From the NCBI GenBank assembly GCA_963851105.1, contig CAWKNP010000004.1, positions 310,001 to 374,000 of the forward strand: DNA of 64,000 bases. The letters run 5' to 3'. This DNA is from DATARN01 sp963851105 (GTDB lineage: Bacteria > Actinomycetota > Acidimicrobiia > Acidimicrobiales > Palsa-688). Made by a program: the position numbers and the translations under genes. Under the pieces are notes generated by a model, which saw only the letters and a list, made by a program, of their open reading frames with translations, ran no database searches and was not told the DNA's origin. The first letter of the stretch is position 1, and each line of letters begins with the position of its first letter. Positions 31,466 through 41,111 of the stretch are shown in pieces.

Positions 31466-31897
31466 ACCGACCGGCCACGAGTCCCTCGCCGGCTCCGCGT
31501 GGCTCAAAGACGCTGCCACAGCCATCCCTTCATGTCGGCCCGCAGGCCGTCGCGGTCGGTCAGCCGGGTCCGACGCAAACGCCTCCGGTTGCTTGTGCAA
31601 ATGTCCACAGTCCAGAGATTTTCCTTAATAGGGAAAGGGATAGAAGGTTGCCTCAATTTATAACCAGGTCTTGGTGTAAATGCCGAACTTGCCTCACCGG
31701 AGCAGCCGTGGAGTCAGGATTCGAAAAAAGACCGGTTCGACCTGATAAGCAAGTCCGGGGATGCACAAAAAGAAAGGGATCGCCTTTTATCGGCCCCTCA
31801 ATCACGAACCCGAGACGGCCGCAATGGTCCGTATAGGCCGTGAGTCAAAGTGCGACGAGCTCAGGCGTGGTCCGCAGCGTCGAGCCTTCACCCCCAC
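31466..31897. other. AT-richer intergenic region, no gene seen
   Basis: About 430 bases with noticeably lower GC between two convergent genes (31600-31800). Short frames here have no family resemblance. I see no tRNA-like fold or clear repeat. A small RNA cannot be excluded. Confidence 0.4.
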
Positions 31898-32950
31898 TTA
31901 CGTTCGCATGGCCCCGGGGCTGCCCTTCAACAACGCCTGGCTGAGCCGGGCCAGGTGCTCGGGTTTCCCCAACGCCACGACCACGTCGCCCGCGGCCAGT
32001 GTGCTGTCGACGTCATACCACGGCCGTAGCTCACCGTTCCTGCGTAATCCCACAACCAGCACGACCGGATGGGCGTCAGCCAGGTCTGCCAAGTTTCGCC
32101 CCACCATTGACGATGTCGGAGGCACGGCAATCTCCTGAGCGCCAAATCCCAGAAGAGGCAGGTCGTGCAGGTCGAGCACGGCAGGGGAGACCGCAGCGGC
32201 CGCCAGAGACATGCCGTAGGACTGGTAGGGCGACTCGACGATGTCGGCGCCGGCGCGTTGAATGCGTTGCAGCCAACTGGCCTCGTTGACCCGCGACACG
32301 ATCCGCAGATCGGGTCGTAGCGCCCGGGCGGTCAGCACGACGATCAGGTTGATGTTGTCCTCCTCGGTGGCGGCAACCAGCGCCACTGCCCGGCCAATCC
32401 CGGCCGCCTCGAGGTCGACTTCGTTGGTCGCGTCGCCGACGAGATCGACGGCGCCCGCGGCCCGGATCATCTCGGAGTGGTCGGGATCTTTGTCCAGCAC
32501 CAGGCACTGCCCGCCGTACTCCTTGAGGCCACGAACCACCGCTTGGCCGACCCGGCCGAAGCCGACGACGATGACGTGATTCTCAAGGGCATCGCGCATG
32601 CGGCGACCTCTTCGCTCATTGAGTTGGACGCCCGCTTCTCCCGAAGTGAAGAAGGCGGTCAGTACCGATGCGGCATAGAGAAAATCGGCGAAGCCGGCCA
32701 CGATGACGCCCATGGTGAACACCCGCCCAGCCGAGTCGAGGTGCTTAACCTCGCCGTAGCCGACAGTACTCAGGGTGATCATGGTCATGTAGGCCCCGTC
32801 AAACCAGCCGTAGCCCTCGATGACGACGTACCCGACGGTGGCTACGCAGAAGACAGCGACGAAGGCCAGCAGCGGTCCGCTGAGGCGAGCGAAGATGATG
32901 CTGGCCAGGGACCGGTCACTCAGCCGCGTCGGAGTGTCACCCCTTGGCAC
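31898..32950 (-). CDS. Two-TM potassium channel with RCK (TrkA-N/TrkA-C) domains
   Basis: A 350-residue channel subunit. Helix one is LLAFVAVFCVATVGYVVIEG; the pore loop ITLSTVGYGEV carries the TVGYG potassium selectivity filter; helix two is GVIVAGFADFLYAASVLTAF. The RCK nucleotide-binding domain starts HVIVVGFGRVGQAVVRGLKE (GxGxxG) and the C-terminal TrkA-C domain is at about 265-345 (GAQEIAVPPTSSMVGRNLAD). The layout equals MthK-type ligand-gated channels. It stands alone, but the window has further potassium genes (kdpDE and two trkA-like genes near 56.6-61.4 kb). Its stop lies at the end of a low-GC gap. Confidence 0.92.
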   Translation of the reverse strand: MPRGDTPTRLSDRSLASIIFARLSGPLLAFVAVFCVATVGYVVIEGYGWFDGAYMTMITLSTVGYGEVKHLDSAGRVFTMGVIVAGFADFLYAASVLTAFFTSGEAGVQLNERRGRRMRDALENHVIVVGFGRVGQAVVRGLKEYGGQCLVLDKDPDHSEMIRAAGAVDLVGDATNEVDLEAAGIGRAVALVAATEEDNINLIVVLTARALRPDLRIVSRVNEASWLQRIQRAGADIVESPYQSYGMSLAAAAVSPAVLDLHDLPLLGFGAQEIAVPPTSSMVGRNLADLADAHPVVLVVGLRRNGELRPWYDVDSTLAAGDVVVALGKPEHLARLSQALLKGSPGAMRT

Positions 32951-33052
32951 CGGGTCGGCATGCTACTCACCGGGGAAACTCCGCCGGGAATCCTCGGACC
33001 GAGGCCAACGCCTCGAAAGTCGACCGGCGCTAGCCCATGGCCCCGAAGGGCC

Positions 33053-34057
33053 TTAGCGAGAGGCTCCCATGAACATGACCTTGAGGGATTCGAATGCTTC
33101 CAGACACCGGCCGGCGCCGAGTACCACGCACTCGAGGGGCGCCTCGACGAGGTGTACCGGGACCGCGGTGTCTTCTGCCAGGCGTCTGTCCAGACCCCGG
33201 AGCATCCCCCCGCCGCCGACCAGGTGGATCCCCTGGAGGATGAGGTCCTGAGCCAGCTCCGGGGGAGCCATGCCGAGGCACCTGACGACGGAATCGACGA
33301 TCGCGCTGACCTGTTCCTCGATGGCTTCGCGTACCTCTTCGGGAGAAAGGATGACGGTTTTTGGGAGGCCGCTCATCAGGTCGCGTCCACGGACTTCGGC
33401 CTTCACCTCGTCGACGAGAGGCCAGGCGGAGCCGATGGCCATCTTGATTTCCTCCGCGGTCCGTTCACCGACGGCGATGCCGTACTCGCGGCGGACGTAG
33501 GTCTGGATTGAGGCGTCGATATCGAAACCGCCGACGCGGATGGCCTGGAGAGCCACGATGCCGCCCAGCGAGATGACCGCAGTTTCGGTGGTGCCGCCGC
33601 CGACGTCGACGATCATGTTGCCGAGCGGCTCGTGAATGGGAAGCCCCGCTCCAATGGCGGCAGCCATGGGCTGCTCGATGAGATAGGCACCGGTCGCGCC
33701 GGCACCCCGAGCTGCTTCCTCCACGGCCCGCCGTTCGACCTCGGTGATCGCCGACGGCACGCAGATGAGGACCCGAGGGCGGTTGAATCGGGACACCCCG
33801 GCGCGCTGCAGCAGGAGGCGGATCATTCGCTGGGTGATGTCAAAGTCGGTGATGGCACCCTTGCGGAGGGGCCGTACGGCAACGATGTAGCCCGGCGTGC
33901 GGCCGATCATTTGCCACGCCTCCTGGCCCATGGCCAAGACATCGTGGCTACGGGAGTTCAATGCGATGACGGTCGGTTCGTTCAGAACGATGCCGCGGCC
34001 GCGAGCGTAGACGAGGGTGTTGGCCGTACCCAGATCGATGGCGAGGTCCCTAGCCAG
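33053..34057 (-). CDS. mreB: Rod-shape actin homologue MreB (apparent CTG start)
   Basis: A 334-residue MreB. The sequence begins LARDLAIDLGTANTLVYARG, the usual actinobacterial MreB N-terminus with Met replaced by a CTG codon. AGGAG lies 7 nt upstream. The next in-frame start candidates would remove the phosphate-1 loop (DLGTANT). The phosphate-2 loop is MIVDVGGGTTETAVIS and the adenosine motif is VGGGGMLRGLDRRL. MreB polymerises under the membrane and guides cell-wall synthesis. It overlaps the upstream small membrane-protein gene by 8 bases, suggesting coupled translation, which may compensate for the weak start. No mreC or mreD follows. Confidence 0.93.
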   Translation of the reverse strand: MARDLAIDLGTANTLVYARGRGIVLNEPTVIALNSRSHDVLAMGQEAWQMIGRTPGYIVAVRPLRKGAITDFDITQRMIRLLLQRAGVSRFNRPRVLICVPSAITEVERRAVEEAARGAGATGAYLIEQPMAAAIGAGLPIHEPLGNMIVDVGGGTTETAVISLGGIVALQAIRVGGFDIDASIQTYVRREYGIAVGERTAEEIKMAIGSAWPLVDEVKAEVRGRDLMSGLPKTVILSPEEVREAIEEQVSAIVDSVVRCLGMAPPELAQDLILQGIHLVGGGGMLRGLDRRLAEDTAVPVHLVEAPLECVVLGAGRCLEAFESLKVMFMGASR

Positions 34058-34523
34058 GCTCGTTCTCCTGGTCAGGCGACAGGGTTTCGGCCCCGTCGCT
34101 CCCCGGGATCGTGGAGCCCGGGCGAGTGCCGTGGCGTGGCGCTTCTGGTGCCAGGCGAGTCACCGCCCGTGGAGCGTCGCTTCGGGGACTGGAGCTGCGA
34201 CCGGTGCCCGAGGCACCCCCGCCGCCCGGGCCGGCGCGGTCGCGCGCCGCCGCCCCTCGCGATCCGCCCCTGCCATTCCCGCCGGACCGAAGTCGGTAGG
34301 CGCCAGCGGCACCATCATCGGCGACGCCATCGTCGGTGCCCGCCAGCACGGTGGGGGGGCGTTCGGGGCGCAGCGCCTTCAGCTCGCGGCTGAACATCTC
34401 GATGCCGGATTCGAGCGATCTCGGCCGGCGGTGCCGGAGGAGGACGATCGCGCTGACGACCGTCGCCGCCACGATCGCACCAACGACGTAGAAGAGATTT
34501 GACAGGACCAGCCCAGCGATCAT
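34050..34523 (-). CDS. Small single-TM protein upstream of mreB
   Basis: A 157-residue hypothetical protein. The ATG at 34523 has a GGGAGG site upstream and overlaps the moaE stop (ATGA). It has one N-terminal membrane segment (VLSNLFYVVGAIVAATVVSA) and a short charged stretch (ESGIEMFSRELKALRPE), then a long disordered Gly/Arg/Pro-rich tail. The stop overlaps the CTG start of mreB. The position hints at a role with the elongation machinery, but no domain is recognised. Confidence 0.65.
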   Translation of the reverse strand: MIAGLVLSNLFYVVGAIVAATVVSAIVLLRHRRPRSLESGIEMFSRELKALRPERPPTVLAGTDDGVADDGAAGAYRLRSGGNGRGGSRGAAARDRAGPGGGGASGTGRSSSPRSDAPRAVTRLAPEAPRHGTRPGSTIPGSDGAETLSPDQENEPG

Positions 34524-35062
34524 GAGGGCACCCTCCCCTCTTGGGTGACTGTTGCGATTTCGGAAGCGTCGGTACCCCAGTCGACTCCACCTTCCCACGT
34601 CTCGCGCTTCCATATGGGGACGGTCACCTTCAGGGTGTCGATGCACCACTTGGCTGCTGCAAATGCGCTGTCCCGGTGGGGGGTGGAGACGACCACCACA
34701 ACCGAGATCTCACCGACGCCCAACGGGCCCAGGCGATGTAACAGCGCCACCCGCCCGATGTCACTCCAGCGCCGGCGGGCTTCGGCCGCAATGGCGCCCA
34801 GTCGGGCTATTCCCGCTTTTTCGTAGGCTTCGTATTCCAATTCGGTGACGCCGGATCGGCCCTCGGCGTGATCCCGGACAGTCCCGGCAAAGAGGACTTC
34901 GGCCCCGCAGCTGGGAAGGACCGACCAGAGGAGGGCAGCGGTGGCCGGCAACGGCTGATCGGTCAGCGCGATCCAGTCATCACCGTCCACTTGAACGTCC
35001 ACAGCCTCACCCACACATCCAATGGTAAGGCCCGCCGGTGCCCAGTCGGGGGCCATTGCCAT
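34520..35062 (-). CDS. moaE: Molybdopterin synthase catalytic subunit MoaE
   Basis: About 180 residues; the family is about 150. Motifs: GAEVLFAGTVRDHAEGRSGV (the FxGxVR loop), LEYEAYEKAGIARL, VALLHRLGPLGVGEISVVVV and the catalytic Lys region AFAAAKWCIDTLKVTVPIWK followed by ETWEGG. MoaE with MoaD transfers sulfur to precursor Z to make molybdopterin. The start is uncertain: ATG at 35062 is listed, but an internal GTG near 35004 would give the usual length and avoid overlap with the divergent protease gene. No other moa gene is in the window. The stop overlaps the next gene's ATG. Confidence 0.9.
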   Translation of the reverse strand: MAMAPDWAPAGLTIGCVGEAVDVQVDGDDWIALTDQPLPATAALLWSVLPSCGAEVLFAGTVRDHAEGRSGVTELEYEAYEKAGIARLGAIAAEARRRWSDIGRVALLHRLGPLGVGEISVVVVVSTPHRDSAFAAAKWCIDTLKVTVPIWKRETWEGGVDWGTDASEIATVTQEGRVPS

Positions 35063-35121
35063 GGGAACCCTTGCGCCGCGCGACCGCAGCGCACGAAGTT
35101 GCCCCGGTAACCTCCGTCTCG

Positions 35122-36345
35122 GTGGATGCCGACGACGGAGTGGACGAGGATGGGCCCGTCTTTCCGTGGCTGCCGCCCGACGATCGTCTGTGGCGGCACC
35201 CCTCCGAAGTTGCCCGCGGACGCGTCGGGACAACCAGCGCGGTGGGCACCAAGGAAACTGACCGCCGGCTGTGGGCAGTCGCCCTCCTCGCCGGCATGGT
35301 CGGTGCCCTGCTGACCTCGGGTGCCGGCGTCGTGTCGGGCCAGTACCGGCATTCGACCACGGTGGTGAGGCCGATCGAACAGCTCGTCGACCCCGGCACC
35401 CCGTATGTCACCATCGCGGCCAACGCCAAGAGCGATATCGCCGACATGGCCGACCGGCTCCGGCCCTCGCTGGTTGAGCTCCTGGTCGACAGCAACGGCG
35501 CCAGTGGCACCGGATCGGGTGTCATCTATCGCAGTGACGGCTACATCTTGACCAATAGTCATGTCGTCGAAGGGGCCCAATCAGTGGTGGCCGTCCTCTC
35601 CGACGGCCACCGCGTCACCTGCCGCATCATCGGCAGCGACCACTCCACCGACATCGCAGTCGTGAAGCTCCAGGGCACCAAGCAACAGGTGGGCGCCGTC
35701 CTCGGATCGTCCAACCAGCTCCGGGTCGGCCAGCTGGCCATCGCCATCGGATCGCCACTCGGCCTCGCCGGGGGACCATCAGTGACCAGCGGCATCATCA
35801 GCGGCGTGGACCGCCAGGTGAGCTCCGGCGACGGCGGACCCTTCGTCGACATGATCCAGACCGACGCGGCCATCGAGCCGGGCAGTAGTGGCGGCGCCCT
35901 CGTCGATGCCAACGGCATGGTCATCGGCATCACCACCGCGGTGGCCCTGGGCGACCAGAGCCTGCAGTCGATAGGGTTCGCGACGCCTATCGAGGTGGCC
36001 CGCGACGTGGCCGACCAGCTCCTATCGAGTGGAAAAGTCACGCATGCCTGGCTTGGAATCCAGGGTTCGGATGTGGATGGCGCCACCGCCAAGGCCCTCG
36101 GCATCACCGGTGGCGCCATCGTTTCCAATGTCGATAGCCGGAGCCCGGCGTCTCAGTCCGGCATAGGCGCGTCCGACATCGTCACCGCCTTCGGGGGCCA
36201 GCCGATCAACACCATGAACGCCCTCGAGGTGTCGGTCCGCCAGCACCGGCCCGGAGACCGCATGAACCTCACCTACATCCACGACGGTGCCGTCCACGCG
36301 ACCGAGATCGTCCTCCAGCAGCGGCCGGTGTCGGACTACCCCTAG
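35122..36345 (+). CDS. HtrA/DegP-type membrane-anchored serine protease with PDZ domain
   Basis: About 407 residues from a GTG at 35122; an in-frame GTG at 35038 would add 28 residues but overlap moaE. A cytosolic segment (FPWLPPDDRLWRHPSEVARG) precedes one membrane anchor (LWAVALLAGMVGALLTSGAG). The trypsin-like domain shows the triad in ILTNSHVVEG (His), DHSTDIAVVKL (Asp) and AIEPGSSGGALVDANG (Ser). A PDZ domain ends the protein (SPASQSGIGASDIVTAFGGQ). HtrA proteases degrade misfolded extracytoplasmic proteins. It is divergent from moaE and convergent with the epimerase gene. Confidence 0.92.
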   Translation: MDADDGVDEDGPVFPWLPPDDRLWRHPSEVARGRVGTTSAVGTKETDRRLWAVALLAGMVGALLTSGAGVVSGQYRHSTTVVRPIEQLVDPGTPYVTIAANAKSDIADMADRLRPSLVELLVDSNGASGTGSGVIYRSDGYILTNSHVVEGAQSVVAVLSDGHRVTCRIIGSDHSTDIAVVKLQGTKQQVGAVLGSSNQLRVGQLAIAIGSPLGLAGGPSVTSGIISGVDRQVSSGDGGPFVDMIQTDAAIEPGSSGGALVDANGMVIGITTAVALGDQSLQSIGFATPIEVARDVADQLLSSGKVTHAWLGIQGSDVDGATAKALGITGGAIVSNVDSRSPASQSGIGASDIVTAFGGQPINTMNALEVSVRQHRPGDRMNLTYIHDGAVHATEIVLQQRPVSDYP

Positions 36346-36459
36346 GCCACCTGGCGCGAGCGCAAACCGCCAGAACGAGCGGGGAGACGGCGAGCAGCCG
36401 CGGTAGCCCCGTGACCGTGCCCCGTCGGCCGTGGCGGTGACCAGCGAACCGTGCCTTCC

Positions 36460-37539
36460 CTATGCCCGCCGCCGGCGCCGGGCTCTCGACGCCACCGCGA
36501 CGCCGGCCGCGACCACGCCACCGGCGACCGCCAGGACGCCCCCACCGGCCGCCAGCAACGCCATCTCCTGGCGGCGGCTGGGCGGCAGATCACTCCAGTG
36601 GCTGCGGTTGTCGCTCGAGACCAACGCCTCTTCGTTGGACCGCTCCGGCGCCCAACCGGCGGCCCGCATCCGGTCGTTGGCGACGACCCACGGGTGGACC
36701 GAATAGGGACGGGCCTCTTTCGGGGTGCCGGTACGCAAAAGGCGCCAGCCGACCGAGGCCACTGTTCCCGCCAGCCGACCGGGAAGTCGCAACCGGGCGA
36801 CACCGCCGACGATAGCCCGAGCCTGATCGTGGGTGATCCAGCCGTCGGGCGCCACGTTGTACACGCCGGCCAGTCGGTGCTCCCATGCGAACACGATCGC
36901 AGCCGCCAGGTCCTCGACATCGAGGAACTGCATGGGGCGGGTGGAGTCATCAGGTTGGGGTGACTTGGTCCCTGCCAGGGCCTGGTAGAGGGCGGGACCG
37001 GAGGATCCGACCGTGACGGTGGGCCGGAGGATGGCGACTTGCACCGCGGGATGGTCGTCGGCCCATTCCGCCACGATCCGCTCACCTTCGGCTTTCTCCA
37101 CCGCGTAGGCAAAACCTGGGTTCGGGCGAAGGGCGGCGTCCTCGGCGAGGGGCACCTGGTTGTCCGGCCACGCCCCGTACACGGTGGCACTGGAGACATG
37201 AACCAGCCGGGTGACCTCTTCGCGGCCGGCGGCGTCGAGGATCCGGCGCAGCGCCACCAGGTTGGGGTACGGGACCCCGGGGGTGAGGGGCCGCCGCCCG
37301 CTACTGGGGACGGAGTGCGACCACGCCAGGTGCAGCACGCTGCCGGCGCCGGCCAGTGCTCCGGAAATGCGCTCATCGGGGTCCCTGACGAGATCGACCA
37401 GCCGCCGGTCAAGGCGGGGCCCGTCCACCCCCACCGGCACCGCGTCGACCGCGACGACCGCTTCGCTATAGGTCGCCAGCCGGCGCAACACTCGCTGCCC
37501 GACAAAGCCTGCTGCTCCAGTTACGACTACCGCGCTCAC
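36460..37539 (-). CDS. NAD-dependent epimerase/dehydratase (extended SDR) with C-terminal membrane segment
   Basis: A 359-residue extended SDR. The N-terminal GAAGFVGQRVLRRL is the GxxGxxG NAD site. The catalytic region is LVHVSSATVYGAWPDNQ then AYAVEKAEGERIV (YxxxK). MQFLDVEDLAAAIVFAWEHR and GVYNVAPDGWITHDQ are typical of nucleotide-sugar epimerases. The last 40 residues include a hydrophobic stretch (MALLAAGGGVLAVAGGVVAA) with a basic end, so it may be membrane-tethered, which is unusual for this family. Substrate unknown. It starts 17 bases from the divergent zincin gene. Confidence 0.85.
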   Translation of the reverse strand: MSAVVVTGAAGFVGQRVLRRLATYSEAVVAVDAVPVGVDGPRLDRRLVDLVRDPDERISGALAGAGSVLHLAWSHSVPSSGRRPLTPGVPYPNLVALRRILDAAGREEVTRLVHVSSATVYGAWPDNQVPLAEDAALRPNPGFAYAVEKAEGERIVAEWADDHPAVQVAILRPTVTVGSSGPALYQALAGTKSPQPDDSTRPMQFLDVEDLAAAIVFAWEHRLAGVYNVAPDGWITHDQARAIVGGVARLRLPGRLAGTVASVGWRLLRTGTPKEARPYSVHPWVVANDRMRAAGWAPERSNEEALVSSDNRSHWSDLPPSRRQEMALLAAGGGVLAVAGGVVAAGVAVASRARRRRRA

Positions 37540-37556
37540 CGCCCTACCATGCCCCT

Positions 37557-38741
37557 ATGAGCGAGCCTGGTCCAATGGAGGGTGGCGGACCTCTTGAGAA
37601 GGCCCTCCGCGACCTGGCGCGGATGCTGACCTCTCAAGGCCCCATCAACTGGGAATTTGCCCGTCAACTGGCGCTCATGACCGCCAACGAGGGCGAGCCC
37701 GAGACCAATCCCGACCCACTTGCCCGGGTCCGCTTGGAAGAACTCCTCCGGGTGGCGGAGTTGCATATCGAGCAAGCGACGGGCTTGCCGGCGGCGGCCA
37801 GTGGCGGCCTCCTCACGGTGCAGGCCGTGACACGATCGGACTGGGCGCTGCGGACCTTGCAGGCGTGGAAGCCGCTCCTCGAGACGCTGGCCACCGCTCT
37901 GGCCCGGTCGGTCACCGAAGCGCCGATGCCCGAGGAGATCACCAACGACCCGATGGCCCGGTTGCTCGGCAACCTGCCCCAGGCCATGGGTCCGCTCCTG
38001 TTCGGTATCCAGGTCGGGTCGATGGTCGGCAACCTGGCCACTCGGGCCATGGGCCAATACGACCTGCCGGTGCCCCGCCCGCCGGGCGACTCCCTTCTCA
38101 TGGTGCCGGTCACGATCGACGGATTCGCCCAGGATTGGAGCATGGCCCCCGACGACGTCGGCCTGTGGGTGTGCCTCCACGAGATTGCCCATCACGCCGT
38201 TCTGTCCCGACCCCATGTCCGAGCCCGCCTCGACGCGCTCATGACGCAGTACGTCAATGCCTTCGAGCCTGACCCGTCGGCCCTCGAGGATCGTCTGGCC
38301 GCCTTCGACCCCACCGACCTGACATCTCTGCAGCAGACGTTCTCCGATCCCGAAGTGCTGCTCGGCGAGATGGAGACCCCAGCTCAGCGGGCCGTCATGG
38401 TTCCGCTGTCGGCGTTGCTGTCGGCGGTGACGGGCTACGTCGACCATGTCATGGATGTCGTCGGGCACCGGCTGATCGGTAGCTACGGCCCGCTGACCGA
38501 GGCCATGCGCAGGCGGCGGCTCGACGACGGGGCGGGAACCCGTTTCGTGGCCCGGCTGCTCGGCGTGTCTCTGGACAGCGCCGCCTACGAGCGTGGAGGC
38601 GCCTTTGTCACCGGCGTCTTAGAGCGCGCCGGCGAGGAAGGCCTGGCCCGGCTGTGGCACTCGGCCAAGGAGCTGCCGACACCCGCCGAGATCGCAGCCC
38701 CCGGCCTCTGGCTGGCCCGCATCGACCTGCCCGACGACTGA
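37557..38741 (+). CDS. Zinc-dependent metalloprotease-like protein (zincin_2 / DUF2342 family)
   Basis: A 394-residue soluble protein. The zinc-binding helix is LWVCLHEIAHHAVLSRPHVR (HExxH). Family stretches include LTVQAVTRSDWALRTLQAWK, MARLLGNLPQAMGPLLFGIQ with VGNLATRAMGQYDL, and VMVPLSALLSAVTGYVDHVM, where the third ligand region lies. This actinobacterial family is often annotated near F420-related genes, but its substrate has not been established and no F420 gene is visible here. It shares a short divergent promoter region with the epimerase gene. Confidence 0.88.
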   Translation: MSEPGPMEGGGPLEKALRDLARMLTSQGPINWEFARQLALMTANEGEPETNPDPLARVRLEELLRVAELHIEQATGLPAAASGGLLTVQAVTRSDWALRTLQAWKPLLETLATALARSVTEAPMPEEITNDPMARLLGNLPQAMGPLLFGIQVGSMVGNLATRAMGQYDLPVPRPPGDSLLMVPVTIDGFAQDWSMAPDDVGLWVCLHEIAHHAVLSRPHVRARLDALMTQYVNAFEPDPSALEDRLAAFDPTDLTSLQQTFSDPEVLLGEMETPAQRAVMVPLSALLSAVTGYVDHVMDVVGHRLIGSYGPLTEAMRRRRLDDGAGTRFVARLLGVSLDSAAYERGGAFVTGVLERAGEEGLARLWHSAKELPTPAEIAAPGLWLARIDLPDD

Positions 38742-38766
38742 TCCCACCGGCGCCAACAACTCGCGG

Positions 38767-39267
38767 TCAGTCGTCGACGACGACCACCTCGGTCGAGAGA
38801 ATCGCGCCGTCGGCCAACTCGACGATCCCGGCGGTGCGATGCGGCTGCGCCCGCCGCTGCGTGGGCGATCCGGGGTTGAAGAGGCGCTGGCCGCCGACTC
38901 CCTCGATGTCGACAGGGACATGGCTGTGGCCGAACACGACCAGGGCGGCATCGGGAAACTTCCGCCGCATCCGCCCCGCCCGCCCGGTGGTCGGGCCGCT
39001 GTCGTGGATCATGGCGATCCTGACCCCGTCCAGCTCAAGGTACGCCACCACCGGGAGGCGTCCGGTGAGGGTGTGGTCGTTGTTGCCGAGGACGGCGTAG
39101 GTGGGGGCCATGGCTTCCAGTGTTTCGAGCACGCCGGCATCGACGATGTCGCCGGCGTGGAGGATGACGTCGGCGCCCTCGAGCAGTTCGACAACCCGGG
39201 CGGGAAGCCCGCGGCCGCCACCGGCGCGCAGGTGGGTGTCGGCCAGGACCACCGCGCGCAGCGTCAC
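38767..39267 (-). CDS. YfcE/MJ0936-type metallophosphoesterase
   Basis: A 166-residue calcineurin-like phosphoesterase. The metal-binding motifs occur in order: VVLADTHLRA (DxH), DVILHAGDIVDAG (GDxxD), YAVLGNNDHT (GNxD), IAMIHDSGP (H), then VVFGHSHVPVD (GHxH) and LFNPGSPTQRR. This is the small YfcE family of phosphodiesterases with unknown natural substrate. The GTG start at 39267 overlaps the stop of the upstream MFS gene read in its corrected frame (GTGA), which fixes both ends. It is convergent with the zincin gene. Confidence 0.9.
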   Translation of the reverse strand: MTLRAVVLADTHLRAGGGRGLPARVVELLEGADVILHAGDIVDAGVLETLEAMAPTYAVLGNNDHTLTGRLPVVAYLELDGVRIAMIHDSGPTTGRAGRMRRKFPDAALVVFGHSHVPVDIEGVGGQRLFNPGSPTQRRAQPHRTAGIVELADGAILSTEVVVVDD

Positions 39268-40984
39268 ACCTCCGGATTCTCGGCGTCGGACGGGCGATTG
39301 GGTTGGGGCGCTAGGGGCGCGGCGCGCGGCGGCGGCCCCGCCAAGGGCGGTGGGACGGGCCGGCCGGCCTGACCGAGGGGCGGCACGTCGATAGGCGGTG
39401 GGTAGGTGCCGAGGTCCGGCGGCGGGTTCATCCACGGCATGTCCTCGTAGGCATCGCCGTCGAAGGGGACCTCTCGCTCGGCGGGGGAGATCGGGTCCGC
39501 GGCGCCCGACGGGGCTGCCGAGGCGAACGGCAGCGTGGCCCCCTCCGGCGGCGAGGTGGCGAATGGCACCGTGGCACCCGCCCGCGATCCGGCGCCGGCC
39601 TTTGCCTCCCGGGCATCCGCAGGGCGCGCCCCCGAGTTCGGCGGCCACCTGTACTTGGCGGCCGGACCCCAGGCCACCAGGTCGGAAGATGCCCGAGCCG
39701 GGCCATCCGGGTGCCGATGATGTAGACCACCGCGGCCACCACCGATGCCAGGGTGATGATCACGAAGCCGGCCGGTAGTGACATCTCGATGACGACAGGG
39801 AGCAGGCCCCCGAGCACCCACACGAGTTGGAATCCGGCCTCGAAGCGCCCGAACGCTCGGCCTTGCGACGCCGCCGGGATGTGACGCTGGACCAGGGCGT
39901 CGAACGACAGCTTGGCGGCGCCCGAGGTCAAACCGATGACGCCGGCCAGCAGCGCGGCGGCGGGGCGGCTGTGGGCGCTGTCGAAAAGAAGGGCCAGGAT
40001 GCCCGCGGCCGCGACGGTCAACGCCGAGCCGGCGAGGATCAACTCCTCGCGTACACGCGACCGCAACCACGGGGCCACGGCGGCACCGACCAGGTTTCCC
40101 CCAATGCTGCCCGCCAGGACCACGCCGAACCACCAGGCGGGGGCGTGATCATTGCGGAAACCGAACGCCACCAGGAACGTCATGAATCCGACGATCAGGC
40201 GGAGCGTCCCCATGGCAAAGGCCGCCACCTGGATGGCACCGGGCGGCAACGGCTTGGCCTGGACCTCGACGCGCGCCCGGGCGGCAGGAAACTCGCCCTC
40301 GTCCACGATGACCTCGGTGCCGCCGCGCCGGTCGGCGTCCATGGCGATGCGCCGTTCCGTGACCTGGAGGCGCACGGCCGTGATGGCGCACATCGCGAAG
40401 ACCACGATGTCGACGCGCAGGAGCCACGCCGCGCTGGCCAGCTTGAGGATGGCGACGCCGGGAATGGCGGCCGCGAACCCGGCGATGGCGCCGCTGACGG
40501 CCAGTTTCGAGTTGGCCTCGACAAGGTCCTGGGGCCGCTGTACCGCCGACGGGACCAGCGTGGCCTTGGCCACGGTGTACCCCTTGGAGCACACCAACGT
40601 CAGGAACGCGGCCGGGAAGAGCAGGAAGCTGTTGATATACCGGGCCATCAGCAGGCATGCCAGGGCGCGGCCGATGGCCGTGGCCACGACCATCGCCCGC
40701 CGCCCGCCCTGAGTCCGGTCGATGATCGGGCCGAGGAGCGGGGCCACGACCGCGAACGGCGCCATCGTCAACAACAAGGTGAGGGCGACGCGGCCCCGAG
40801 CGGCGTGCAGCGGCGTGCTGAAGAACAACGAGCCCGCCAGCGCCAAGGTCACGAGGGCGTCGCCGGCCAGCGACAGGACGTGGGTTACCAGCAGCCGGCT
40901 GAAGGGCGAAGCGGTAAACGCGTCCTGACCGTGGCGTTGACGGTCGCTGCTCAGGCGGAAGGCATTGCCGAGCGCGTCCGCCAT
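39264..40984 (-). CDS. MFS transporter with a frameshift before its cytosolic tail
   Basis: The body is a 12-TM-type major facilitator: LFFSTPLHAARGRVALTLLL, FAVVAPLLGPIIDRTQGGRR (loop 2-3 motif), AKLSFDALVQRHIPAASQGR and VVIEMSLPAGFVIITLASVV. After IIGTRMAR (about 39700) the frame goes into Arg-rich nonsense ending at 39428. The +1 frame instead continues as SSDLVAWGPAAKYRWPPNSG with PFDGDAYEDMPWMNPPPD and ends at TGA 39264, overlapping the phosphoesterase start. So one indel in a C/G-rich run disrupts the gene or reflects a sequencing error. ATG at 40984 is chosen; 41068 (TTG) is possible. Substrate unknown. Confidence 0.75.
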
Positions 40985-41111
40985 CGAGGAGCCGGCGTGG
41001 GAGGCATCCACTGCGCGCCAGCCTAAAGGGTTCAGACCGCCCTCCAGGGCGGCGAAAAAGTCCCCCAAACTGGACCTTAAGGTTCAGTTGCAATCGGTCG
41101 ATGACGCAGAT

